Assembly (NCBI GenBank): GCA_032191485.1
Contig: JAVDOI010000016.1
Coordinates: 7,226,270-7,290,269, forward strand
Source of the DNA: Leptoclinus maculatus
Lineage: Eukaryota; Chordata; Actinopteri; Perciformes; Stichaeidae
Reading direction: 5' to 3'
DNA length: 64,000 nucleotides
Position numbers and translations under genes: made by a program
In this document: one piece after another, positions 1-10,459 of the stretch
Layout: each line of letters begins with the position of its first letter
How positions within the stretch are numbered: the stretch's first letter is position 1
Notes under the pieces: generated by a model
Database searches by the model: none
What the model saw: only the letters and a program-made list of their open reading frames with translations
What the model was told of the DNA's origin: nothing

Positions 1-438
1 TTCCCAAAGTAACTAAAAAAGTAACTTTTTTTCCAAAGTAACTTAAAAAGTACTTTTTTTTCCAAAGTAACTAAAAAAGTAACTTTTTTCCCAAAGTAAC
101 TAAAAAAGTAACTTTTTTTCCAAAGTAACTAAAAAAGTAACTTTTTTCCCAAAGTAACTAAAAAAGTAACTTTTTAAAAAAAGTAATTATAAAAGTAACT
201 TTTTAAAAAAAGTAATTAAAAAAGTTACTTTTAATGACACGCTGTACTATGCCGTTTATAATTGCAGAAACTCCCTTCATCAACACTATCCCGCTGGACT
301 CCAGCGGGATTATGCCTTATGGTCTCTCCTGGTTGAATAACTTTTATGACTTTTTTCAACATGCTGTACTATTAATTAAATTAAGTTGAGTATCTTCAAA
401 AAGAAAGTAACTTAAAAAGTATCTTCAAAAAAGAAGTA

Positions 439-585
439 GCAGTGGGCTGCCAATGACAGGCGCCCAGGGAGCTAGGGGTACAGTGTCTTGCTCAGGGACA
501 CTTCGACACATGACACGTCCCAGTCAAGGATGGAACCTTCGACCTTGCGGTTACCAGACAAGCCTCTTAACCCAGGGAGCCACGG
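439..585 (-). mobile_element. tRNA-derived SINE, type A (amplified within the satellite)
   Basis: Read on the minus strand the segment begins GTGGCTCCCTGGGTTAAG (A-box-like) and continues to GAAGGTTCCATCCTTGAC (B-box-like), then to a body containing GTGTCCCTGAGCAAGACACT. This layout is that of a tRNA-derived SINE with RNA polymerase III promoter boxes, and the body is widespread in teleost SINEs. Near-identical copies lie at 2466-2612, 4318-4464 and 6141-6287. It now behaves as part of the satellite unit rather than as an independent insertion. The exact family name needs a repeat library. Confidence 0.8.
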
Positions 586-649
586 GTGGAGGATGGAGTA
601 CAATCTCCAAAGATGTTGCACTATTCAAATTTGTACAATGTGTAATAAA

Positions 650-1180
650 AGTAACTTTTTTTCCAAAGTAACTAAAAAAGTAACTTTTTTCCCAAAGTAA
701 CTAAAAAAGTAACTTTTTTCCCAAAGTAACTAAAAAAGTAACTTTTTTTCCAAAGTAACTTAAAAAGTACTTTTTTTTCCAAAGTAACTAAAAAAGTAAC
801 TTTTTTCCCAAAGTAACTAAAAAAGTAACTTTTTTCCCAAAGTAACTAAAAAAGTAACTTTTTTCCCAAAGTAACTAAAAAAGTAACTTTTTTTCCAAAG
901 TAACTAAAAAAGTAACTTTTTTCCCAAAGTAACTAAAAAAGTAACTTTTTTTCCAAAGTAACTAAAAAAGTAACTTTTTTCCCAAAGTAACTAAAAAAGT
1001 AACTTTTTAAAAAAAGTAATTATAAAAGTAACTTTTTAAAAAAAGTAACTAAAAAAGTAACTTTTTTTCCAAAGTAACTAAAAAAGTAACTTTTTTCCCA
1101 AAGTAACTAAAAAAGTAACTTTTTTAAAAAAGTAATTATAAAAGTAACTTTTTAAAAAAAGTAATTAAAAAAGTTACTTT
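650..1180. repeat. 29-bp minisatellite tract inside the satellite unit
   Basis: Tandem copies of a 29-bp monomer that begins AAAGTAACTA and ends TTTTTTCCC, with variants carrying TTTTTTTCC and shorter AAAAAAAGTAATTAT forms. Other tracts lie at about 1-230, 2685-3033, 4529-4856, 6352-6679 and 9038-9246. The core AAAAAAG-TAA-CTTTTTT can fold as a 7-bp stem with a 3-base loop on either strand. Differences in unit length across the array equal whole numbers of this monomer: 29 bp for one step and about 175 bp (six monomers) for another. Confidence 0.93.
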
Positions 1181-1236
1181 TAATGACACGCTGTACTATG
1201 CCGTTTATAATTGCAGAAACTCCCTTCATCAACACT

Positions 1237-1259
1237 ATCCCGCTGGACTCCAGCGGGAT
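1237..1259. repeat. Perfect 10-bp-stem hairpin recurring in the satellite
   Basis: ATCCCGCTGG, a three-base loop ACT, then CCAGCGGGAT: a perfect inverted repeat. Identical copies are at 288-310, 3090-3112, 4913-4935 and 6736-6758. Related modules at about 2190, 4045, 5868, 7681, 8757 and 9301 have only the inner 5-bp stem (GCTGG/CCAGC), preceded by CGACCAGTG instead of TCCC. Confidence 0.95.
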
Positions 1260-1397
1260 TATGCCTTATCTGACCTCAGCATCACCAGCCCTCGATTGTC
1301 TCCCTTCAGGATTTTATTTTATTTATTTATTACACTATATTTATCCCTTGATGGGGGACATTTTTCTCTGCATTTGACCCATCCCTGTATATAGGGA

Positions 1398-1550
1398 GCA
1401 GTGGGCTGCCAATGACAGGCGCCCGGGGAGCTAGGTACAAAAGTACAGTTTCTTGCTCAGGGACACTTTGACACATGACACGTCCCAGTCAAGGATTGAA
1501 CCTTCGACCTTGCGGTTAACAGACAACCCTCTTAACCCAGGGAGCCACGG
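1398..1550 (-). mobile_element. tRNA-derived SINE, type B (amplified within the satellite)
   Basis: This is the second SINE in each satellite unit. It differs from type A by GGTTCAATCC in the B-box region, a GTACAAAAGTAC insertion and a longer far end (the preceding TCTGCATTTGACCCATCC stretch, about 1350-1397). Copies lie at 3251-3403, 5074-5226, 6897-7049 and 7954-8114; the last has a further tandem expansion of the GTAC motif. A truncated relic is at about 9383-9412. No terminal poly-A tail or target-site duplication is evident now. Confidence 0.78.
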
Positions 1551-4500
1551 ATGGAGGATGGAGTCCAATCTCCAAAGATGTTGCACTATTCAAATTTGTA
1601 CAATGTGTAATAAATTGTGAAATTCTAATGAAGTCTCTCCTGGTTGAATTACTTTTATATGACTGTTTTCGACATTATATTATAAGACTGTTTTCGACTT
1701 TTTTTGACATGCTGTACTATAACTAAGTTAAGTTGAGTAACTTAAAAAATGAAGTAACTTCAAAAGTAACTTTAAAAATGAAGTAACTTCAAAAGTAACT
1801 TTAAAAAATAAAGTAACTCAAAAGTAACTAAAAATGAAGAGTAACTTTTAAAGTGAAGTAACTCAAAAAGTAACTTAAAATGAAGTAACTCAAAAAGTAA
1901 CTAAAAATAAAGAGTAACTTTTAAAATAAAGTAACTTTTATACACATGCTATACTATGACTTTTTATGATTGTTTCATCATGTTAAACTGACTTGTCGAC
2001 ATGCTATACTGTGCTATAATGTTTATAACTGCAGCAACTCCCTTCATCAACACCATGCTGTACTATGACTTAATTAAATTAAGTTGAGTATCTTCAAATA
2101 TAAAGTAACTTTAAAAAGTAACTAAAAAAGTAACTTAACAACATGCTATACTATGCCGTTTATAACTGCAGAAACTCCCTTCATCAACACCACGACCAGT
2201 GGCTGGACTCCAGCGGGATTATGCCTTATCTGACCTCAGCATCACCAGCCCTCGATTGTCTTCCTTCAGGATGGAGTCCAATTGCCAAAGATGTTGCAAT
2301 AATCAAATTTGTACAATGTGTAAAAAATTATTGTGAAATTCTAATGAAGTCTCTCCTGGTTGAATTACTTTTATGACTTTTTTCAACATGCTGTACTATT
2401 AATTAAATTAAGTTGAGTATCTTCAAAAATAAAGTAACTTAAAAAGTATCTTCAAAAAAGAAGTAGCAGTGGGCTGCCAATGACAGGCGCCCAGGGAGCT
2501 AGGGGTACAGTGTCTTGCTCAGGGACACTTCGACACATGACACGTCCCAGTCAAGGATGGAACCTTCGACCTTGCAGTTACCAGACAAGCCTCTTAACCC
2601 AGGGAGCCACGGGTGGAGGATGGAGTACAATCTCCAAAGATGTTGCACTATTCAAATTTGTACAATGTGTAATTAAAGTAACTTTTTTTCCAAAGTAACT
2701 AAAAAAGTAACTTTTTTCCCAAAGTAACTAAAAAAGTAACTTTTTTTCCAAAGTAACTTAAAAAGTACTTTTTTTTCCAAAGTAACTAAAAAAGTAACTT
2801 TTTTCCCAAAGTAACTAAAAAAGTAACTTTTTTCCCAAAGTAACTAAAAAAGTAACTTTTTTCCCAAAGTAACTAAAAAAGTAACTTTTTTCCCAAAGTA
2901 ACTAAAAAAGTAACTTTTTTTCCAAAGTAACTAAAAAAGTAACTTTTTTCCCAAAGTAACTAAAAAAGTAACTTTTTAAAAAAAGTAATTATAAAAGTAA
3001 CTTTTTAAAAAAAGTAATTAAAAAAGTTACTTTTAATGACACGCTGTACTATGCCGTTTATAATTGCAGAAACTCCCTTCATCAACACTATCCCGCTGGA
3101 CTCCAGCGGGATTATGCCTTATCTGACCTCAGCATCACCAGCCCTCGATTGTCTCCCTTCAGGATTTTATTTTATTTATTTATTACACTATATTTATCCC
3201 TTGATGGGGGACATTTTTCTCTGCATTTGACCCATCCCTGTATATAGGGAGCAGTGGGCTGCCAATGACAGGCGCCCGGGGAGCTAGGTACAAAAGTACA
3301 GTGTCTTGCTCAGGGACACTTTGACACATGACACGTCCCAGTCAAGGATTGAACCTTCGACCTTGCGGTTAACAGACAACCCTCTTAACCCAGGGAGCCA
3401 CGGATGGAGGATGGAGTCCAATCTCCAAAGATGTTGCACTATTCAAATTTGTACAATGTGTAATAAATTGTGAAATTCTAATGAAGTCTCTCCTGGTTGA
3501 ATGACTTTTATATGACTGTTTTCGACATTATATTATAAGACTGTTTTCGACTTTTTTCGACATGCTGTACTATAACTAAGTTAAGTTGAGTAACTTCAAA
3601 AATGAAGTAACTTCAAAAGTAACTTTAAAAATGAAGTAACTTCAAAAGTAACTTTAAAAAATAAAGTAACTCAAAAGTAACTAAAAATGAAGAGTAACTT
3701 TTAAAGTGAAGTAACTCAAAAAGTAACTTAAAATGAAGTAACTCAAAAGTAACTAAAAATAAAGAGTAACTTTTAAAATAAAGTAACTTTTATACACATG
3801 CTATACTATGACTTTTTATGATTGTTTCATCATGTTAAACTGACTTGTCGACATGCTATACTGTGCTATAATGTTTATAACTGCAGCAACTCCCTTCATC
3901 AACACCATGCTGTACTATGACTTAATTAAATTAAGTTGAGTATCTTCAAATATAAAGTAACTTTAAAAAGTAACTACAAAAGTAACTTAACAACATGCTA
4001 TACTATGCCGTTTATAACTGCAGAAACTCCCTTCATCAACACCACGACCAGTGGCTGGACTCCAGCGGGATTATGCCTTATCTGACCTCAGCATCACCAG
4101 CCCTCGATTGTCTTCCTTCAGGATGGAGTCCAATTGCCAAAGATGTTGCAATAATCAAATTTGTACAATGTGTAAAAAATTATTGTGAAATTCTAATGAA
4201 GTCTCTCCTGGTTGAATTACTTTTATGACTTTTTTCAACATGCTGTACTATTAATTAAATTAAGTTGAGTATCTTCAAAAATAAAGTAACTTAAAAAGTA
4301 TCTTCAAAAAAGAAGTAGCAGTGGGCTGCCAATGACAGGCGCCCAGGGAGCTAGGGGTACAGTGTCTTGCTCAGGGACACTTCGACACATGACACGTCCC
4401 AGTCAAGGATGGAACCTTCGACCTTGCAGTTACCAGACAAGCCTCTTAACCCAGGGAGCCACGGGTGGAGGATGGAGTACAATCTCCAAAGATGTTGCAC

Positions 4501-7500
4501 TATTCAAATTTGTACAATGTGTAATAAAAGTCACTTTTTTTCCAAAGTAACTAAAAAAGTAACTTTTTTCCCAAAGTAACTAAAAAAGTCACTTTTTTTC
4601 CAAAGTAACTTAAAAAGTACTTTTTTTTCCAAAGTAACTAAAAAAGTAACTTTTTTCCCAAAGTAACTAAAAAAGTAACTTTTTTCCCAAAGTAACTAAA
4701 AAAGTAACTTTTTTCCCAAAGTAACTAAAAAAGTAACTTTTTTTCCAAAGTAACTAAAAAAGTAACTTTTTTCCCAAAGTAACTAAAAAAGTAACTTTTT
4801 AAAAAAAGTAATTATAAAAGTAACTTTTTAAAAAAAGTAATTTAAAAAGTTACTTTTAATGACACGCTGTACTATGCCGTTTATAATTGCAGAAACTCCC
4901 TTCATCAACACTATCCCGCTGGACTCCAGCGGGATTATGCCTTATCTGACCTCAGCATCACCAGCCCTCGATTGTCTCCCTTCAGGATTTTATTTTATTT
5001 ATTTATTACACTATATTTATCCCTTGATGGGGGACATTTTTCTCTGCATTTGACCCATCCCTGTATATAGGGAGCAGTGGGCTGCCAATGACAGGCGCCC
5101 GGGGAGCTAGGTACAAAAGTACAGTGTCTTGCTCAGGGACACTTTGACACATGACACGTCCCAGTCAAGGATTGAACCTTCGACCTTGCGGTTAACAGAC
5201 AACCCTCTTAACCCAGGGAGCCACGGATGGAGGATGGAGTCCAATCTCCAAAGATGTTGCACTATTCAAATTTGTACAATGTGTAATAAATTGTGAAATT
5301 CTAATGAAGTCTCTCCTGGTTGAATGACTTTTATATGACTGTTTTCGACATTATATTATAAGACTGTTTTCGACTTTTTTCGACATGCTGTACTATAACT
5401 AAGTTAAGTTGAGTAACTTCAAAAATGAAGTAACTTCAAAAGTAACTTTAAAAATGAAGTAACTTCAAAAGTAACTTTAAAAAATAAAGTAACTCAAAAG
5501 TAACTAAAAATGAAGAGTAACTTTTAAAGTGAAGTAACTCAAAAAGTAACTTAAAATGAAGTAACTCAAAAGTAACTAAAAATAAAGAGTAACTTTTAAA
5601 ATAAAGTAACTTTCATACACATGCTATACTATGACTTTTTATGATTGTTTCATCATGTTAAACTGACTTGTCGACATGCTATACTGTGCTATAATGTTTA
5701 TAACTGCAGCAACTCCCTTCATCAACACCATGCTGTACTATGACTTAATTAAATTAAGTTGAGTATCTTCAAATATAAAGTAACTTTAAAAAGTAACTAA
5801 AAAAGTAACTTAACAACATGCTATACTATGCCGTTTATAACTGCAGAAACTCCCTTCATCAACACCACGACCAGTGGCTGGACTCCAGCGGGATTATGCC
5901 TTATCTGACCTCAGCATCACCAGCCCTCGATTGTCTTCCTTCAGGATGGAGTCCAATTGCCAAAGATGTTGCAATAATCAAATTTGTACAATGTGTAAAA
6001 AATTATTGTGAAATTCTAATGAAGTCTCTCCTGGTTGAATTACTTTTATGACTTTTTTCAACATGCTGTACTATTAATTAAATTAAGTTGAGTATCTTCA
6101 AAAATAAAGTAACTTAAAAAGTATCTTCAAAAAAGAAGTAGCAGTGGGCTGCCAATGACAGGCGCCCAGGGAGCTAGGGGTACAGTGTCTTGCTCAGGGA
6201 CACTTCGACACATGACACGTCCCAGTCAAGGATGGAACCTTCGACCTTGCAGTTACCAGACAAGCCTCTTAACCCAGGGAGCCACGGGTGGAGGATGGAG
6301 TACAATCTCCAAAGATGTTGCACTATTCAAATTTGTACAATGTGTAATAAAAGTCACTTTTTTTCCAAAGTAACTAAAAAAGTAACTTTTTTCCCAAAGT
6401 AACTAAAAAAGTCACTTTTTTTCCAAAGTAACTTAAAAAGTACTTTTTTTTCCAAAGTAACTAAAAAAGTAACTTTTTTCCCAAAGTAACTAAAAAAGTA
6501 ACTTTTTTCCCAAAGTAACTAAAAAAGTAACTTTTTTCCCAAAGTAACTAAAAAAGTAACTTTTTTTCCAAAGTAACTAAAAAAGTAACTTTTTTCCCAA
6601 AGTAACTAAAAAAGTAACTTTTTAAAAAAAGTAATTATAAAAGTAACTTTTTAAAAAAAGTAATTTAAAAAGTTACTTTTAATGACACGCTGTACTATGC
6701 CGTTTATAATTGCAGAAACTCCCTTCATCAACACTATCCCGCTGGACTCCAGCGGGATTATGCCTTATCTGACCTCAGCATCACCAGCCCTCGATTGTCT
6801 CCCTTCAGGATTTTATTTTATTTATTTATTACACTATATTTATCCCTTGATGGGGGACATTTTTCTCTGCATTTGACCCATCCCTGTATATAGGGAGCAG
6901 TGGGCTGCCAATGACAGGCGCCCGGGGAGCTAGGTACAAAAGTACAGTGTCTTGCTCAGGGACACTTCGACACATGACACGTCCCAGTCAAGGACTGAAC
7001 CTTCGACCTTGCGGTTAACAGACAACCCTCTTAACCCAGGGAGCCACGGATGGAGGATGGAGTCCAATCTCCAAAGATGTTGCACTATTCAAATTTGTAC
7101 AATGTGTAATAAATTGTGAAATTCTAATGAAGTCTCTCCTGGTTGAATGACTTTTATATGACTGTTTTCGACATTATATTATAAGACTGTTTTCGACTTT
7201 TTTCGACATGCTGTACTATAACTAAGTTAAGTTGAGTAACTTCAAAAATGAAGTAACTTCAAAAGTAACTTTAAAAATGAAGTAACTTCAAAAGTAACTT
7301 TAAAAAATAAAGTAACTAAAAATGAAGAGTAACTTTTAAAGTGAAGTAACTCAAAAAGTAACTTAAAATGAAGTAACTCAAAAAGTAACTAAAAATAAAG
7401 AGTAACTTTTAAAATAAAGTAACTTTTATACACATGCTATACCATGACTTTTTATGATTGTTTCATCATGTTAAACTGACTTGTCGACATGCTATACTGT

Positions 7501-9936
7501 GCTATAATGTTTATAACTGCAGCAACTCCCTTCATCAACACCATGCTGTACTATGACTTAATTAAATTAAGTTGAGTATCTTCAAATATAAAGTAACTTT
7601 AAAAAGTAACTAAAAAAGTAACTTAACAACATGCTATACTATGCCGTTTATAACTGCAGAAACTCCCTTCATCAACACCACGACCAGTGGCTGGACTCCA
7701 GCGGGATTATGCCTTATCTGACCTCAGCATCACCAGCCCTCGATTGTCTTCCTTCAGGATGGAGTCCAATTGCCAAAGATGTTGCACTAATCAAATTTGT
7801 ACAATGTGTAAAAAATGATTGTGAAATTCTAATGAAGTCTCTCCTGGTTGAATTACTTTTATGAGTTTTTTCAACATGCTGTACTATTAATTAAATTAAG
7901 TTGAGTATCTTCAAAAATAAAGTAACTTAAAAAGTATCTTCAAAAATGAAGTAGCAGTGGGCTGCCAATGACAGGCGCCCGGGGAGCTAGGTACAAAAGT
8001 ATAAAAGTACAGTGTCTTGCTCAGGGACACTTTGACACATGACACATCCCAGTCAAGGATTGAACCTTCGACCTTGCGGTTAACAGACAACCCTCTTAAC
8101 CCAGGGAGCCACGGATGGAGGATGGAGTCCAATCTCCAAAGATGTTGCACTATTCAAATTTGTACAATGTGTAATAAATTGTGAAATTCTAATGAAGTCT
8201 CTCCTGGTTGAATGACTTTTATATGACTGTTTTCGACATTATATTATAAGACTGTTTTCGACTTTTTTCGACATGCTGTACTATAACTAAGTTAAGTTGA
8301 GTAACTTCAAAAATGAAGTAACTTCAAAAGTAACTTTAAAAATGAAGTAACTTCAAAAGTAACTTTAAAAAATAAAGTAACTCAAAAGTAACTAAAAATG
8401 AAGAGTAACTTTTAAAGTGAAGTAACTCAAAAAGTAACTTAAAATGAAGTAACTCAAAAGTAACTAAAAATAAAGAGTAACTTTTAAAATAAAGTAACTT
8501 TTATACACATGCTATACTATGACTTTTTATGATTGTTTCATCATGTTAAACTGACTTGTCGACATGCTATACTGTGCTATAATGTTTATAACTGCAGCAA
8601 CTCCCTTCATCAACACCATGCTGTACTATGACTTAATTAAATTAAGTTGAGTATCTTCAAATATAAAGTAACTTTAAAAAGTAACTAAAAAAGTAACTTA
8701 ACAACATGCTATACTATGCCGTTTATAACTGCAGAAACTCCCTTCATCAACACCACGACCAGTGGCTGGACTCCAGCGGGATTATGCCTTATCTGACCTC
8801 AGCATCACCAGCCCTCGATTGTCTTCCTTCAAGATGGAGTCCAATTGCCAAAGATGTTGCACTAATCAAATTTGTACATTTTGTAAAAAATTATTGTGAA
8901 ATTCTAATGAAGTCTCTCCTGGTTGAATGGTTGACTTTTATGACTTTTTTCAACATGCTGTACTATGACTTGTTAATTAAATTAAGTTGAGAATCTTCAA
9001 AAATAAAGTAACTTAAAAAGTATCTTCAAAAAGGAAGTAACTAAAAAAGTAACTTTTTTCCCAAAGTAACTAAAAAAGTAACTTTTTTTCCAAAGTAACT
9101 AAAAAAGTAACTTTTTTCCCAAAGTAACTAAAAAAGTAACTTTTTTCCCAAAGTAACTTTTTTTTCAAAGTAACTAAAAAATTTACTTTAAAAAAAAAGT
9201 AATTATAAAAGTAACTTTTTAAAAAAGTAATTAAAAAAGTTACTTTTAATGACACGCTGTATTATGCCGTTTATAATTGCAGAAACTCCCTTCATCAACA
9301 CTACGACCAGTGGCTGGACTCCAGCGGGATTATGCCTTATCTGACCTCAGCATCACCAGCCCTCGATTGTCTTCCTTCCTTACCAGACAACCCTCTTAAC
9401 CCAGGGAGCCACGGATGGAGGATGGAGTCCAATCTCCAAAGACGTTGCACTATTCAAATTTGTACAATGTGTAATAAATTGTCAAATTCTAATGAAGTCT
9501 CTCCTGGTTGAATGACTTTTATATGTCTGTTTTCGACATTCTATAATAAGACTGTTTTTGACTTTTTTCGACATGCTGTACTATAACTAAGTTAAGTTGA
9601 GTAACTTCAAAAATGAAGTAACTTCAAAAGTAACTTTAAAAACAAAGTAACTTCAAAAGTAACTTTAAAAAATAAAGTAACTCAAAAGTAACTAAAAATA
9701 AAGAGTAACTTTTAAAATGAAGTAACTCAAAAAGTAACAAAAAATAAAGAGTAACTTTTAAAATAAAGTAACTTTAAAAATAGAATAACTTTTATAGACA
9801 TGCTATACTATGACTTTTTATGATTGTTTCATCATGTTAAACTGACTTGTCGACATGCTATACTGTGCTATAATGTTTATAACTGCAGCAACTCCCTTCA
9901 TCAACACCATGCTGTACTATGACTTAATTAAATTAA

Positions 9937-10440
9937 GGACACGGTTTGATGATTTTGCTTCAAAAACGTGAGTACCGACCCAGAATTTTTTGGCAAAGTG
10001 ATAGTTGCTGGGGGCTGCTGTAATGTTTGAAGCATGTCCCGGAGACGAAATCGGAGATATACGTTCGAAGCGTGGTCGAATGCTATTGTTGCTAACTACC
10101 TAGCTTTACCATGGACGGTTGAAAAACGACTTTTGAGGGGCTATTTCTGATGCGTGTCGCGGCCAAATGAACACGAAAAAGTGACGAAATATCGTACGAG
10201 GCTAGGTCGTAGATCATAGATCGTGTTTTATTGTGTTTTGAGTGTGTAAAGTTACATATGCTTTGGTTCATGCGAGCTTCGTCGTTCAAACGGTATGCTG
10301 CATTGTTGTGGAAATATGATATTTGGTACTGAAAAATGGCTTTCTTCGGTACCAGTCGGTACCAATCGGTACCACTAGTTCCCCGGTGGGGGGGCTCTCG
10401 GGCCAGAAAGGTTTTAAGTGAAGATTTAAATGAACAAATA
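9937..10440. other. CpG-rich unclassified segment between satellite and cfap43 exon
   Basis: About 500 bp with a composition unlike its AT-rich neighbours and many CpG dinucleotides. At 10350-10372 the six-base palindrome GGTACC occurs three times, 11 bp apart, followed by a G-run (10385-10393). No long ORF, tRNA boxes, terminal repeats or target-site duplication were found. It may be a young transposon fragment or the single-copy edge of the satellite; this is not resolved. Confidence 0.4.
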
Positions 10441-10459
10441 TGTAATAAAACTCACTTAC

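Larger units (their letters stand above)
1..9936. repeat. Higher-order AT-rich satellite array (unit about 1.82-2.03 kb)
   Basis: A tandem array of large units. Equivalent landmarks recur at 439, 2466, 4318 and 6141, with steps of 2027, 1852 and 1823 bp. A second landmark recurs at 1183, 3036, 4859 and 6682. Each unit holds, in order: a tRNA-derived SINE (type A), a 29-bp minisatellite tract, a hairpin module, a second SINE (type B), a block of diverged AGTAACTT sub-repeats, a TGCTATACTATGA-type module and a non-hairpin version of the hairpin module. Copies between about 2.4 and 7.6 kb are nearly identical by eye. The right end (about 7.9-9.9 kb) is degenerate: one shortened unit, then a truncated SINE near 9383-9412. 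The array is open at the left edge. Many short ORFs in it repeat with the unit and are not genes. Confidence 0.95.

Noticed and set aside
439..585. A genuine tRNA gene
   Set aside because: A- and B-box-like parts are present but the cloverleaf is incomplete and the segment continues into a SINE body; copies are repeated with the satellite.
453..9255. Many 60-94-codon open frames repeated through the first 9.3 kb
   Set aside because: They repeat with the satellite unit, run across SINE and minisatellite boundaries and show no protein family features.
1..9936. CRISPR-like array suggested by regular repeats
   Set aside because: The repeats are contiguous AT-rich minisatellite monomers without unique spacers, in an animal genome.
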